DNA of 59,542 bases from Streptococcus halichoeri (GCF_009870755.1 NZ_WLZU01000009.1:1-59542); one strand, 5' to 3'; positions 1 through 10,612 are shown, counted from the first letter of the stretch. Numbers and translations: made by a program. The notes: generated from the sequence alone by a model not told the origin.

Positions 1-77
1 AGTAAGATAATGGCTAGGATAGCCTTTTTAGTTTGCCTGAAATTTGTCAAAGTTATTCCAATCAGCATAATGAAAGT

Positions 78-116
78 AAAAGAAAAGACAAACTGGAGGT
101 TTAGACCAGTTTGTCT
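78..116 (-). terminator. Rho-independent terminator of tuf
   Basis: An 11-bp perfect stem (86-96 with 106-116, AGACAAACTGG) with a 9-nt loop is followed, read on the minus strand, by a T-rich tract. A second 8-bp hairpin lies at about 125-145, closer to the stop codon of tuf. Confidence 0.85.
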
Positions 117-189
117 TCAATCTGAGAAGTTCACAAGGAACTTCTTGAGTTGTCTGACTCTAATTGTTATTCTGGGAACTCAAATGACA

Positions 190-1386
<1,197 letters not shown>

Positions 1387-1457
1387 TTAGGAAAAGCCTC
1401 CAATAAAATATATTTTATAGATAGACAGTAGGCAATACAGTCTAACTTTACCTTACT

Positions 1458-1485
1458 ATTGTAGCAAATTGTACTGAAATTGCAA
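1458..1485 (-). promoter_or_regulatory. Promoter of tuf
   Basis: On the minus strand a -35 TTGCAA (1480-1485) is separated by 16 nt from a -10 TACAAT (1458-1463), about 70 nt upstream of the tuf start codon. A 6-bp hairpin (AAGCAT/ATGCTT) sits just upstream. Confidence 0.7.
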
Positions 1486-1799
1486 GCATTTTATGCTTAT
1501 AGGCCTATCTTTACTTGATAAAGTAAAGATAGACTGACAGTTAGCCCCAGTCTTTAGACCTTGGCTTCTCCAACCACGAAATGACGTGGCCCCTATTGTT
1601 GAGTACCTTGGATAAATAACCGCAAACTTTGTGCAGAATCACAGTTAGCAAAACCAGTAATCGCCTGTCAAATCTGCTTTAGTGGATTGAGTGGTTAGTC
1701 TACTGGGTCTACTAGTGATAGAGACATTCCTTAAAAAACAAGGATAAAAGAGATAGACCTGCATTCTTTTTTGATTTTCAAAAGTTAGCTGATCACTAA
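1486..1799. other. Intergenic region between ftsW and tuf, with a 12-bp inverted repeat
   Basis: This stretch contains a perfect 12-bp inverted repeat with a 4-nt loop (1505-1516 and 1521-1532, CTATCTTTACTT). No T-run follows on either strand that would make it a clear terminator. The remaining sequence to about 1800 shows no credible reading frame or RNA motif. Confidence 0.5.
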
Positions 1800-1832
1800 C
1801 TTAAAAGCCTTGAGAAAGTACTTTCTCAAGGC
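1800..1832 (-). terminator. Terminator downstream of ftsW
   Basis: A perfect 12-bp stem (1807-1818 with 1821-1832, GCCTTGAGAAAG) has only two bases at its apex. On the minus strand it is followed by TTTTAAG, about 50 nt after the ftsW stop. Some T-richness on the plus side could make it bidirectional, but nothing is transcribed towards it from that side. Confidence 0.75.
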
Positions 1833-1879
1833 TTTGTCTGCAAATCAAAATGAGACTTTGCTATCATTGGAAATGGTGG

Positions 1880-3160
1880 TTATTTGTACTGATCAAAATG
1901 AACGATATTGGTATCTGGGTCTTGTTTACGGCTTTCTTTTTTATAGGTTAGTTCTGCTTCTTTCATAATATCATCACGCTTTTCATTGGCGTCAATATTA
2001 AGCACAAAGGCTATCGCTACAGATAGAACTAATAAGCTGTTTCCCCCTTGCGACAAAAATGGAAAGGTTACACCTGTTGAGGGAATCAAGCCTGAGATAC
2101 CACCTATATTGACAAATACTTGCATCAATATCATGCCCGCAACACCCAGTGCCATCATGGCATTAAAAGGTTTTTTTGCCTTGATACCAACATTCATAAT
2201 ACGCAAAATAAGAAAGAAAACAAGGGCCAGAATCAAGGCGGCGCCAATTAAACCAAGCTCTTCAATGACAATCGAAAAAACAAAGTCTGTCTGAGCTTCT
2301 GGTAAATAGCCGCGCTTTTCAATGGAATTGCCAAGACCCATCCCAAACCAACCACCATTACTCATGGCATAATAAGAGTGAGCTAGCTGGTGTCCTGAAT
2401 CTGTTACATCATGAAAGGGATTGAAAAAAGCACTGAAGCGTTTGGCCACATAACCAAAGACTGGGATTTTAGCTACTCGATCCACCCCGATAAGGGCAAT
2501 TCCTCCTAAAAAGAGAGTTGAGAGAGCCGTAATCATGACAACAATGGCTGAAAACCAACGATAGGCCACACCACTAATGGAAAACATAATGATAGCGGTC
2601 AAAACAATGATTGCAGCATTTCCTAAATCGGGCTGCGATGCTACTAACAAAATCAAAAACGTTGCAATCAAACGCCAATCCAGTAAATCTGACCGCTCCG
2701 TTGGCCACCATTTTCGCCGGGTCAACTCTTGATAGTCATACTTGGCAATTCCTTGCTGACGCTTAGAAAAGGTATTGGCTAAAAACCAGACCATAATAAT
2801 TTTTAAATATTCTGCTGGCTGAAAGCTTATTGGTCCAAGTACAATCCAGCCATGGGCGCCGTTGACTTCTTTGGTCAAAAAACGAGCAATTAACAAGAGG
2901 GCAATTTCAATAATGATGACAATATTGAGAATGCCAGTATTGTTAAGAAAATTGAGCTTTAATTTATAAATAAAGGCTATCGCAAATAAACTAACGATCC
3001 AAAACATGCCCTGGTTGATGACAGAACGAAATGGGTTCAAATGGTATTGGATTAAGCTAGCGCTGGTGGTTGAATAAACCATAATCAGGCCAACGACTGA
3101 CAGAATTAGGTAAGGCAGTAAAATCGAATAATTAAGTAGATGCCTCTTATCAATTTTCAT
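1880..3160 (-). CDS. ftsW: Septal peptidoglycan glycosyltransferase FtsW (SEDS family)
   Basis: FtsW is a polytopic membrane glycosyltransferase that polymerises lipid II at the division septum together with a class B PBP. The 426-residue protein has about ten hydrophobic segments. SEDS hallmarks include GPISFQPAEYLK near residue 110, a long extracellular loop with PEAQTDFVF at about 288, and SGLIPSTGVTFPFLSQGG near 355, which favours FtsW over RodA. The start has an AGGGGAT ribosome binding site. It lies downstream of ppc but separated from it by a strong terminator, and an extended -10 promoter (3193-3198) suggests independent transcription. RodA is the only serious alternative. Confidence 0.92.
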   Translation of the reverse strand: MKIDKRHLLNYSILLPYLILSVVGLIMVYSTTSASLIQYHLNPFRSVINQGMFWIVSLFAIAFIYKLKLNFLNNTGILNIVIIIEIALLLIARFLTKEVNGAHGWIVLGPISFQPAEYLKIIMVWFLANTFSKRQQGIAKYDYQELTRRKWWPTERSDLLDWRLIATFLILLVASQPDLGNAAIIVLTAIIMFSISGVAYRWFSAIVVMITALSTLFLGGIALIGVDRVAKIPVFGYVAKRFSAFFNPFHDVTDSGHQLAHSYYAMSNGGWFGMGLGNSIEKRGYLPEAQTDFVFSIVIEELGLIGAALILALVFFLILRIMNVGIKAKKPFNAMMALGVAGMILMQVFVNIGGISGLIPSTGVTFPFLSQGGNSLLVLSVAIAFVLNIDANEKRDDIMKEAELTYKKESRKQDPDTNIVHFDQYK

Positions 3161-3192
3161 AATATCCCCTATAGCTGAAATAATCTTTAAGC

Positions 3193-3201
3193 ATTATATC
3201 A
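3193..3201 (-). promoter_or_regulatory. Extended -10 promoter of ftsW
   Basis: On the minus strand TGA-TATAAT lies about 33 nt upstream of the ftsW ATG and downstream of the ppc terminator. No good -35 is present, which is typical of extended -10 promoters. Confidence 0.55.
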
Positions 3202-3209
3202 CTTTTTGC

Positions 3210-3267
3210 TGGCAAAAAAAAGAAAACACAGCCTTGAGGCAGACAGCCTGAAAAGGCCATGTTTTCC
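3210..3267 (-). terminator. Terminator of ppc
   Basis: On the minus strand the stem GAAAACA/TGTTTTC (3260-3266 with 3222-3228) is extended by GGCCTT/AAGGCT and followed by a run of eight T residues. It begins only a few bases after the ppc stop. Confidence 0.88.
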
Positions 3268-3273
3268 AGGGAA

Positions 3274-6093
3274 TTAGCCCGAATTTCGTAATCCCGTAGC
3301 GATGCCATTAATAGTGATATGAATCAACTTTTCATAATCTTCATCCAATTCATCATGGCGCAGCCGTTTAATGAGCTCGATTTGGAGGTAATTAAGCACA
3401 TTAAAATAGGGCAGGCGAAGCGCTAGGCTGTATTTCAAGGCAGGGGTCTCTGCTAACAGATCTTCTTGTCCTTCAATCGCCAAGATGACATTTTTGGTCA
3501 GCTGCCACTCATCCAAAATCGTGTGAAAGACAGTGCGGACTTCTTCTTTTTCAGCAAGTTGAGCGTAATGATAAGCAATGGTCATATTCGATTTGGATAA
3601 GACCATGTCCACATTAGCCAGCAGCGAGTGGAAAAACGGCCAAGTCTGATACATGTGCTGTAATTTAGCTAAATTACCAGCATCTTGCTTGATAAACTCT
3701 TGAAAGGCTGAGCCTACTCCATACCAACCTGGAAACATCATCCGATTTTGCGACCAAGAAAAGACCCAGGGAATCGCGCGCAGTCCACTAATGTCTGTAA
3801 TTGTTTTTCGGGCTGCAGGCCGAGAACCAATATTTAAGCTTGATACTTCCTTAATAGGGCTGGCTTCAAAGAAATAGTCATAAAAATGAGGATTGTCAAA
3901 AACCAATTGGCGGTAGACCTGGTGGCTTTTTGCCACAATACCATCCATGGTAGCACGAAAATCTTCTAGCTCATCTGGGTTGGTCAACAATTGTGTAACC
4001 ATCCGATTGATAGATGCTGAGAGTAACATTTCCAAATGGTAATAGGCGACGTCCTTGTGACCGTATTTATTTTCAATGATTTCGCCTTGCTCTGTCAAAC
4101 GAATCCGATCTTTGATTGAGCCAAATGGCTGAGCTGTTATCGCATCATATGACGGCCCCCCGCCACGGCCCACTGTTCCGCCACGGCCATGGAAGAAAGT
4201 AATCTTAATGCCGTGCTTTTCACCAATTTGGGTTAGGTCATTTTGCGCCTTGTATAAAGTCCATCCAGAAGCAAGATAGCCTCCATCTTTGTTACTATCA
4301 GAATAGCCCAGCATAATTTCTTGATAATGGCCTTTTGAAGCAATCCAATTTTTTACAAGATCATAGGACAAAAATTCCGTCATAATGGCCCGTGAATTAT
4401 CCAGATCTTCAATCGTCTCAAATAAAGGAACAATTTGGACACGGGCGGTGCGACTATCAATCAGTCCAGCTTCTTTAAGCATAATGGCAAGCTCAAAAAG
4501 ATCAGATACACTTTCAGTGTGTGAAATGATGTGTTGCTTGATGATGTCTTCGCCTAATTTATCCTTTAATCGCCGAGCAGTGTGATAGATGGCCAATTCT
4601 TTTTCAAGCAAATCTGATTTGGGACCATTTGCCAAAGCTAGCGGCCGAGGATCGTCTGTCAATTGCTTAAGCAAGATTTGACATTTCTGACTCTCACTTA
4701 ATTGACGATAGTTATCCACAATATTAGCTGAACGCAATAATTCGTCCACACAGGCTTCTTGCACACTTGAATCCTGGCGCATGTCAATACTAGCTAAGTA
4801 AAAACCAAAAATATCCACAGCCTGGACAAGATCAGCAAGATCACCTTTGATAAGAACATCATCACCATTAGCTTTGAGTGATTCTACAATGAGCAACAAA
4901 TCCTGCTTAAACTCTGCAGCGCTGGCATAAGCAGGAAGCCGGTGCTCTTTAATGCCAGCAGCAACTTGATTGGCCGTTACTTGCACATACTCGGCAATCA
5001 CAGCCGCATTGGTACTAGCCTGAACATCCAGTTGCGGCCTAGTTGTAGGAAAATTAAATTGATCATCTGTTTTTGATAATTGAATCAAGGTTTGCACTAA
5101 GCGCGAGCGGATATAGTGAAGCGCCTTGCGGTAAGCTTCATTTTCAAGGTAAACAGAATCATTATAAGATAGCTCAGCTAAATGCTTGACCTCATCACTA
5201 ACCGCAGTGATGGTTGAAGACATGGAAAAACTTTGATAAAGGTTGGTCAACTGCTCAATGTAATAATTAATAATGACCTCGCTTTGGATTGTCGCTGATA
5301 AAAGTAAGGTTTCAGCAGTAACATAGGGATTGCCATCACGGTCACCGCCAATCCACATGCCCATGGTAATAGGCTTAGCCTTTGTAAGAGTGATTCCATG
5401 ATGATTTGCTAAATCTTTATAGGTCTTGGTAAGATGCGTAACAGCCGGGATAAGAGAGTCATTATAATACTGCATCACATTGGTGATTTCATTTTTGACT
5501 TTTAATTTTTTCTCCCGGATAATATCTGTTTGCATGAGGATTTCGATATAACGACTCAAGTCTTCCAGCCACTTCTGTTTATTGACCACTCCAGCTTTGA
5601 CATCACGATAGCGACGTAATAAGTGATGAATCGTATTGGTCAACTCTAGCACTGTCTTACGCTGCACTTGTGTGGGATGGGCTGTCAAGACAGGAACGAC
5701 ATTCACCTGCTCAAGCAGCTCTGTAGCTTGTTCTTTTTCGGCTACCGCATCAATACTAAGAGCCAATTTGCCCAAATAATCACGGCCCATATTGTTTTGG
5801 TAATTAATCTCATAAGCTAAATCAACATCTTCTGAGATATTAATCAAGAGCGGCAAAATCGAAAAATAGCGAGAAACAAGGACCATATCATCATTGCTCA
5901 TTTCCGAGATTAAACGTTCCACTTGTCCATATTCTTGTTGCTCAGATAAGTGTACTAACTGCTGAATTTTAGCAAAGGCAGCTTCGCCTCCCATCCGAAT
6001 AGTGACTTCCCCTAGCAAGTCCTTTAAGATGGCAACTTCTTCGGCAATAATTGCATGATTATGCTCATTTTCCAATTTTTTAATGGATACCAT
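3274..6093 (-). CDS. ppc: Phosphoenolpyruvate carboxylase
   Basis: The enzyme carboxylates phosphoenolpyruvate to oxaloacetate, an anaplerotic step that feeds aspartate synthesis in streptococci, which have an incomplete TCA cycle. The 939-residue product is the usual bacterial length. Catalytic signatures are visible: [11 protein letters not shown] (catalytic His), [24 protein letters not shown], the [13 protein letters not shown] loop and the C-terminal [10 protein letters not shown]. The frame is open to 6129, but AAGGAAAAGGAG sits just before the ATG at 6093 (MVSIKKLEN), which also matches the family N-terminus, so that start is used. It has its own terminator and is divergent from pepF. 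Confidence 0.97.
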   Translation of the reverse strand: MVSIKKLENEHNHAIIAEEVAILKDLLGEVTIRMGGEAAFAKIQQLVHLSEQQEYGQVERLISEMSNDDMVLVSRYFSILPLLINISEDVDLAYEINYQNNMGRDYLGKLALSIDAVAEKEQATELLEQVNVVPVLTAHPTQVQRKTVLELTNTIHHLLRRYRDVKAGVVNKQKWLEDLSRYIEILMQTDIIREKKLKVKNEITNVMQYYNDSLIPAVTHLTKTYKDLANHHGITLTKAKPITMGMWIGGDRDGNPYVTAETLLLSATIQSEVIINYYIEQLTNLYQSFSMSSTITAVSDEVKHLAELSYNDSVYLENEAYRKALHYIRSRLVQTLIQLSKTDDQFNFPTTRPQLDVQASTNAAVIAEYVQVTANQVAAGIKEHRLPAYASAAEFKQDLLLIVESLKANGDDVLIKGDLADLVQAVDIFGFYLASIDMRQDSSVQEACVDELLRSANIVDNYRQLSESQKCQILLKQLTDDPRPLALANGPKSDLLEKELAIYHTARRLKDKLGEDIIKQHIISHTESVSDLFELAIMLKEAGLIDSRTARVQIVPLFETIEDLDNSRAIMTEFLSYDLVKNWIASKGHYQEIMLGYSDSNKDGGYLASGWTLYKAQNDLTQIGEKHGIKITFFHGRGGTVGRGGGPSYDAITAQPFGSIKDRIRLTEQGEIIENKYGHKDVAYYHLEMLLSASINRMVTQLLTNPDELEDFRATMDGIVAKSHQVYRQLVFDNPHFYDYFFEASPIKEVSSLNIGSRPAARKTITDISGLRAIPWVFSWSQNRMMFPGWYGVGSAFQEFIKQDAGNLAKLQHMYQTWPFFHSLLANVDMVLSKSNMTIAYHYAQLAEKEEVRTVFHTILDEWQLTKNVILAIEGQEDLLAETPALKYSLALRLPYFNVLNYLQIELIKRLRHDELDEDYEKLIHITINGIATGLRNSG

Positions 6094-6124
6094 TTTTGCT
6101 CCTTTTCCTTGTTTTTCTCTTTTT

Positions 6125-6133
6125 ATCATACCA
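6125..6133 (-). promoter_or_regulatory. Probable promoter of ppc
   Basis: On the minus strand TGG-TATGAT forms an extended -10 about 32 nt upstream of the chosen ppc start. The -35 is weak. Confidence 0.45.
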
Positions 6134-6229
6134 TTTTTTAACCTAAAAATAAGGATAATAAGAAAAAAAGTCCTGCCTTTGCAAAAAAAGTTCGGCTTTT
6201 ATCCCAGAGGTGGCCTTTTAACAAATATT

Positions 6230-6238
6230 TGTTATACT
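6230..6238 (+). promoter_or_regulatory. Extended -10 promoter of pepF-gpoA
   Basis: TGT-TATACT at 6230-6238 lies 27 nt upstream of the pepF ATG. The expected -35 position is poor, so recognition would rest on the extended -10. Confidence 0.55.
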
Positions 6239-6265
6239 AAAAAGAAAAGACTAAGGAGCCAAACG

Positions 6266-8065
6266 ATGGAATTAAAACAACGATCAGAATTTCCCGAGCG
6301 TGAATTATGGGATTTAACGGCACTCTACAAGGACCGCCAAGATTTCCTTTTGGCGATTGAAAAAGCCTGGCAAGATGTTCAAATCTTTCAGCACAACTAT
6401 CAGAATCACTTAAACGATGTTGAGCATTTTACACAGGCATTATTGGAACTAGAGCAAATCGAAATTCAGATGAGTCACATCGAAACTTATGCCTTTATGC
6501 CGCAAACCAGTGACTTCTCCAACGAAGAATTTGCACAAATCGCTAAGGCAGGAGATGATTTCTCAACCAAAGCCCGTGTTGCACTTAGTTTCATGGATAC
6601 AGCACTAGCACAAGCTGATGATGAGATTTTAGATCAGTTAGCTGCTAATAGCCATTTTACAGCTATCATCCGCCAAGCCAAACAAGCAAAGGCCCATCTT
6701 TTGGCACCCGAGGTCGAAAAAACCTTAACCAATCTGCGCGAAGTATTCAATGGCCCCTATGACATTTATACCAAAATGCGGGCGGGTGATTTTCATATGG
6801 CTGATTTTGAGGTGAATGGACAAACCTACCAGAATAGTTTTGTCCTTTATGAGAATTTCTACCAAAATCATGAAAACGCCGAAATTCGAGAAAAAGCATT
6901 TCGCTCTTTTTCAGCTGGTCTACGCCAGCATCAAAATGCTGCGGCAGCAGCTTATCTGGCCAAAGTCTCTTCTGAAAAATTAATGGCAGATATGCGTGGC
7001 TATGATACTGTATTTGATTATCTGTTAGCTGAACAAGAAGTGGATCGCCCAATGTTTGACCGGCAAATTGATTTAATCATGAAGGAATTTGGTCCTGTCG
7101 CCCAAAAATTTGTCAAACATGTTGCCCAAGTAAACGGACTTACACAGATGGCCTTTGCAGACTGGAAATTAGACATTGACAACGACCTCAACCCTGAAGT
7201 ATCCATAGATGATGCTTATGACCTGGTCATGCAATCTGTCCAGCCGCTAGGCCAAGAATACACTACAGAAATTGCCCGATACCAGCAAGAACGCTGGGTT
7301 GACTTTGCCGCTAATGCCAATAAGGACTCAGGCGGCTATGCTGCTGACCCTTACAAGGTTCATCCTTATGTGTTAATGAGCTGGACAGGGCGCATGTCTG
7401 ATGTTTACACTTTAATCCACGAAATTGGGCATTCTGGTCAGTTTATTTTTTCAGACCATGAACAAAGTTTCTTCAACACCCATATGTCCACTTACTACGT
7501 GGAGGCACCGTCAACCTTCAATGAATTATTGTTAAGTGATTACTTAGAGCGACAATTTGATAACCCACGGCAAAAACGCTTTGCTTTGGCCCACCGCCTG
7601 ACGGACACCTACTTCCATAACTTCATCACGCACTTACTAGAGGCGGCTTTCCAACGCAAAGTCTATCAATTGATTGAAGATGGTCAAACCTTTGGTGCTA
7701 AGCAATTGAATCAGATCATGAAGAGCGTGCTTGAAGAATTTTGGGGTGATGCTTTGATCATTGATGACGATGCTGCTCTTACTTGGATGCGGCAAGCTCA
7801 TTACTACATGGGCCTATACAGCTATACTTATTCAGCGGGCTTAGTGATTGCTACAGCTGGTTACCTCAATCTCAAAAACAATCCTAAAGGTGCTAAAGAA
7901 TGGCTTGACTTTTTGAAATCAGGAGGCAGCCGAACCCCACTTGAGACGGCCAGGCTGATTGGTGCTGATATTGCTACCGAAAAACCACTGCGTGACACGA
8001 TTCAATTCTTAAGTGATACGGTTGATCAGATTATTCATTACAGTGAGGAGATTGCCCATGACTAA
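6266..8065 (+). CDS. pepF: Oligoendopeptidase F (M3B metallopeptidase)
   Basis: This cytosolic zinc metallopeptidase cleaves medium-length oligopeptides after peptide uptake. The 599-residue length is typical of PepF. The HExxH zinc motif is in LIHEIGHSGQF near residue 388, with the downstream Glu ligand region YYVEAPSTFNE about 25 residues later. The open frame extends upstream to 6083, overlapping ppc on the other strand, but the ATG at 6266 has AAGGAG at 6253-6258 and begins with the expected MELKQRSEF. It overlaps gpoA by 8 nt, so the two are probably co-transcribed and translationally coupled. Confidence 0.95.
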   Translation: MELKQRSEFPERELWDLTALYKDRQDFLLAIEKAWQDVQIFQHNYQNHLNDVEHFTQALLELEQIEIQMSHIETYAFMPQTSDFSNEEFAQIAKAGDDFSTKARVALSFMDTALAQADDEILDQLAANSHFTAIIRQAKQAKAHLLAPEVEKTLTNLREVFNGPYDIYTKMRAGDFHMADFEVNGQTYQNSFVLYENFYQNHENAEIREKAFRSFSAGLRQHQNAAAAAYLAKVSSEKLMADMRGYDTVFDYLLAEQEVDRPMFDRQIDLIMKEFGPVAQKFVKHVAQVNGLTQMAFADWKLDIDNDLNPEVSIDDAYDLVMQSVQPLGQEYTTEIARYQQERWVDFAANANKDSGGYAADPYKVHPYVLMSWTGRMSDVYTLIHEIGHSGQFIFSDHEQSFFNTHMSTYYVEAPSTFNELLLSDYLERQFDNPRQKRFALAHRLTDTYFHNFITHLLEAAFQRKVYQLIEDGQTFGAKQLNQIMKSVLEEFWGDALIIDDDAALTWMRQAHYYMGLYSYTYSAGLVIATAGYLNLKNNPKGAKEWLDFLKSGGSRTPLETARLIGADIATEKPLRDTIQFLSDTVDQIIHYSEEIAHD

Positions 8066-8537
8066 CCTTTATGATTTTACAGTTAAGACCCAAGAGGGTC
8101 AGGATTTCCCTTTAGCCAACTACAAAGGAAAGCTTGTTTTAGTGGTCAATACAGCAACCAAATGTGGGCTCACTCCACAATACCAAGCCTTACAGGAATT
8201 GTACGATGCTTATCATGCCAAGGGCTTTGAGATTTTAGATTTTCCCTGCAATCAATTTTTAAATCAAGCACCTGGTGATGCTCAAGAGATTAACCAATTT
8301 TGTAGTTTGACCTACCATACAACTTTTCCGCGTTTTGCTAAAGTCAACGTAAACGGTAAGGATGCAGAGCCTTTATTCACTTGGTTAAAAGAGGAAAAAA
8401 GTGGCCCACTAGGCAAAGCGATCGAATGGAATTTTGCCAAATTTCTCATTAGCCCAGACGGTCAGGTTATTGAGCGCTACTCTGCAAAATCAGACCCTAA
8501 AGTAATCGAACAACAGCTTAAAGCTTTCCTTGATTAA
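8058..8537 (+). CDS. gpoA: Glutathione peroxidase family thiol peroxidase
   Basis: The protein reduces peroxides through a cysteine-based cycle, in Gram-positives usually with thioredoxin rather than glutathione as donor. The 159-residue product has the peroxidatic Cys36 in NTATKCGLT (Cys in place of Sec), the FPCNQF segment carrying the catalytic Gln, and the WNF tripeptide. The ATG at 8058 lies inside the last codons of pepF and has GAGGAG upstream. The GPx-fold identity is certain; the symbol follows the streptococcal gpoA homologue by recognition. A terminator follows directly. Confidence 0.92.
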   Translation: MTNLYDFTVKTQEGQDFPLANYKGKLVLVVNTATKCGLTPQYQALQELYDAYHAKGFEILDFPCNQFLNQAPGDAQEINQFCSLTYHTTFPRFAKVNVNGKDAEPLFTWLKEEKSGPLGKAIEWNFAKFLISPDGQVIERYSAKSDPKVIEQQLKAFLD

Positions 8538-8543
8538 AAAACA

Positions 8544-8578
8544 AACCCAGATTAGTTTTGCAATCTGGGTTTCTTTGT
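8544..8578 (+). terminator. Terminator of pepF-gpoA
   Basis: An 11-bp stem AAACCCAGATT (8544-8554) pairs with 8563-8573 across an 8-nt loop and is followed by TTCTTTG. Confidence 0.88.
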
Positions 8579-8620
8579 CTGGCTAGCTGTGCTTGATAGC
8601 TGCGCAGCAGAAGTTTGATT

Positions 8621-9130
8621 CTATTTTGAATGCGCTGCTGGGGGATTTTTTCTTAACACCATTAAACACACAAGATAGCAGACCATAGTTACTACAGCGT
8701 GAGCGATATTAAATGAAGAGCCCCTTAAAAGGTAAGACCATACGGGTATACCATAGACATAAGCAAGGCAAGCATCCAAGATAAGGCCATAAAAGACTGC
8801 ACAAAAGCCAGCCCAAAGGAGCTGCCGTAACAGAGTATGTCGCTTGCGCCCTTTACCTAGAAAATAGACCAGACCGCCGTACCAAAGGCCAATCACAATA
8901 GTAAAACTAAGCAACTGCCAGGCCAGCCAAGGACCAAAACCCAGCAAAAAAGATGAGAAAAAAAGTCCAAGGGCCATAAGCAGCTCTGTTTCGTAAAAGC
9001 CAAAATAGGCAGCATAAACCATAAACAAAGCCGTTAAGGGCTGAATATGAGGCAAGTGACTAAAGACTAGTTGTAAAACGACCACAAAGACTGAGCAAAT
9101 GGTCATACGTGTTAATTGTTTTAGTGACAT
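8621..9130 (-). CDS. ECF transporter S component, substrate unknown
   Basis: This is an integral membrane protein of 169 residues with five or six hydrophobic helices and an early segment HLPHIQPLTALFMV, which resembles the (N/H)IQP motif shared by several vitamin-binding S components. Such proteins bind a vitamin or metal and associate with the shared EcfAAT energising module encoded elsewhere. The frame is open to 9193, but the ATG at 9130 follows AAGGAG with good spacing. It stands alone between convergent gpoA and divergent GH25. The region upstream shows no riboswitch I can name, so the substrate stays unknown. A generic membrane protein is the fallback. Confidence 0.7.
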   Translation of the reverse strand: MSLKQLTRMTICSVFVVVLQLVFSHLPHIQPLTALFMVYAAYFGFYETELLMALGLFFSSFLLGFGPWLAWQLLSFTIVIGLWYGGLVYFLGKGRKRHTLLRQLLWAGFCAVFYGLILDACLAYVYGIPVWSYLLRGSSFNIAHAVVTMVCYLVCLMVLRKNPPAAHSK

Positions 9131-9223
9131 AATACTCCTTTTACACCTCTTTATTATGACAAAATTTGGCCCGATTGACCACTTTGGAAACAAAAAGAAT
9201 AGTTCCTCGCAAATAAGAGTTGG

Positions 9224-9229
9224 ATTATA
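9224..9229 (-). promoter_or_regulatory. Possible -10 element for the ECF S component gene
   Basis: A minus-strand TATAAT lies about 95 nt upstream of the start codon, with a poor -35. A small inverted repeat (ACCCT...AGGGT) lies about 30 nt further upstream. Confidence 0.35.
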
Positions 9230-9412
9230 ATCCCTTCAAAAACAACTCTAACCTTACCCTCATTTTAGGGTCGTTCGCAGGAAATCGCAGAGCTTTTCAG
9301 GTGTTTTTTTACCTTATAAAAAGCCGCTGATCTTTGCTAGCCCAATGCCTGTGAAAGTTTCACAAAAAAGAGATTAATTCTACAGAATAATATCAGAAAT
9401 AAGGAAGATGCT

Positions 9413-9441
9413 TTGATTTTTTGCCGTTTTTAAGGTACAAT
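9413..9441 (+). promoter_or_regulatory. Promoter of the GH25 gene, placing the transcript start at or next to the ATG
   Basis: The -35 TTGATT (9413-9418) and -10 TACAAT (9436-9441) are 17 nt apart. The first base of the ATG (9449) is 8 nt after the -10, exactly where transcription is expected to begin. Confidence 0.65.
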
Positions 9442-9448
9442 AGCGATA

Positions 9449-10294
9449 ATGAGAAGAAGAATCAAGCCGATTGTTGTGCTCGTCTTCTTTCTTTTGATAG
9501 GCATTTTGTTACTTATTGGAAAAGCACATTCAGATAATCTCAAAGAAAGGGAACTAAGACAGGCTCAAAATAGCATTCCAGTAGTTTCTAGCGCATCACA
9601 GAAAGAAAAAACCAGCACAAAGGAAAATGAAGAATTTGTCTTAAACCCTATTATTGATGTTTCGGGTTGGCAATTACCAAATGAAATTGACTACGATACC
9701 TTATCCAAAAATATTTCCGGAGCAATTATTCGTGTCTTTGGTGGTTCGCAGATCACCAAACGAAATAATGCTGCTTATACCACAGGGATTGATAAATCAT
9801 TTAAAAGCCACATCAAAGAATTTCAAAAGCGCCATGTACCCGTAGCCGTTTACAGCTACGCTTTAGGCTCAAGCACCAAGGAGATGCGCGCAGAAGCACG
9901 AACTTTTTATAAAAATGCCTCCCCCTATAAACCAACCTTTTATTGGATCGATGTGGAGGAGGTCACGATGAAAGACATGAATAAAGGCATAAAAGCCTTT
10001 CGTGATGAACTTAGAAAATTAGGTGCCAAAAATGTCGGACTTTACATTGGGACCTACTTCATGGTTGAACAAGACATCTCAACAGAAGGTTTTGATGCTA
10101 TTTGGATACCAACTTACGGGAGTGATTCTGGTTACTACGAAGCCGCACCCAATACCAATCTTAACTACGACCTGCACCAGTACACCTCTCAAGGCTATCT
10201 ACCAGGCTTTAACAATACCCTGGACCTTAATCAGATTGCAGTCAACAAAGACACGAAAAAGACTTATGAAAAATTATTTGGTCACCAAAAATAA
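9449..10294 (+). CDS. Membrane-anchored GH25 muramidase (lysozyme family)
   Basis: The enzyme is predicted to hydrolyse the N-acetylmuramyl-beta-1,4-GlcNAc bond of peptidoglycan outside the membrane. The 281-residue protein starts with MRRRIK and a hydrophobic stretch (about 7-24), without a clear cleavage site, so it is probably an N-terminal anchor. A polar linker (30-62) leads to the GH25 domain, with the DVSGWQ signature at Asp70 and the catalytic DxE in YWIDVEE at Asp168/Glu170. No Shine-Dalgarno precedes the ATG, and no alternative in-frame start exists because TAA at 9431 closes the frame. It has its own promoter and terminator. The function could be cell-wall remodelling rather than lysis. 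Confidence 0.9.
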   Translation: MRRRIKPIVVLVFFLLIGILLLIGKAHSDNLKERELRQAQNSIPVVSSASQKEKTSTKENEEFVLNPIIDVSGWQLPNEIDYDTLSKNISGAIIRVFGGSQITKRNNAAYTTGIDKSFKSHIKEFQKRHVPVAVYSYALGSSTKEMRAEARTFYKNASPYKPTFYWIDVEEVTMKDMNKGIKAFRDELRKLGAKNVGLYIGTYFMVEQDISTEGFDAIWIPTYGSDSGYYEAAPNTNLNYDLHQYTSQGYLPGFNNTLDLNQIAVNKDTKKTYEKLFGHQK

Positions 10295-10322
10295 GACTGG
10301 GCGTTCTCAGTCTTATTTATTT
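10290..10322 (+). terminator. Terminator of the GH25 gene
   Basis: The stem AATAAGACTG (10290-10299) pairs with 10308-10317 and is followed by TATTTG. It overlaps the stop codon of the gene. Confidence 0.75.
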
Positions 10323-10386
10323 GCCCTTGTGGCTTCGCACTTCTGGACCTGCTCATCTGTCATTTTTACCAGGGTGATGTGACAAA

Positions 10387-10463
10387 GCCCGCTCGCTGCA
10401 AGCCAGGAGCCAGGACCGGCTTGTTTTTTTTCTTGGAAAAATGGCTGCGCCTTGCAGCGGGCT
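10387..10463 (+). other. Nested GC-rich inverted repeat with an internal terminator-like hairpin
   Basis: The outer arms AGCCCGCTCGCTGCAAG and CTTGCAGCGGGCT are complementary except for a 3-nt gap. Inside them AAGCC...GGCTT is followed by GTTTTTTTT, a strong intrinsic terminator form. No matching gene or promoter was seen, so this could be a second terminator for the GH25 transcript or the 3' end of a small RNA. Confidence 0.5.
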
Positions 10464-10475
10464 GTCCTTTTCTGC

Positions 10476-10504
10476 TTGACAAACGTCTTTTGTGCATTTA
10501 TAAT
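10476..10504 (+). promoter_or_regulatory. Consensus promoter of thiT
   Basis: A perfect TTGACA (10476-10481), a 17-nt spacer and a perfect TATAAT (10499-10504) lie immediately upstream of the TPP riboswitch. Confidence 0.92.
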
Positions 10505-10527
10505 GAAGGTAATTATTAATAATCATC

Positions 10528-10612
10528 ACAAAGGAGTGCTTTGGCTGAGATCGCAGTTGCGAAATCCTGAGGACCTGATCTTGTTAGTACAAGCGTAGGG
10601 ATTGTGACCATT
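10528..10612 (+). promoter_or_regulatory. TPP riboswitch (THI element)
   Basis: Conserved THI-box segments are present in order: GGAGTGCtttgGCTGAGA, then a variable arm, then CCTGAGGACCTGATCTTGTTAGTACAAGCGTAGGGA split across the P4/P5 helices. It binds thiamine pyrophosphate and controls the downstream thiamin transporter. Just downstream a 9-bp hairpin (10634-10642 with 10650-10658, one G-U pair) would bury the AAAAGGAG ribosome binding site of thiT, pointing to translational control. Confidence 0.95.

Noticed and set aside
1880..3160. RodA instead of FtsW
   Set aside because: The STGVTFPFLSQGG segment and ppc neighbourhood match streptococcal FtsW better, though a SEDS family tree would settle it.
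6083..6265. N-terminal extension of PepF
   Set aside because: It would overlap ppc and its promoter; the ATG at 6266 has a proper ribosome site and the family N-terminus.
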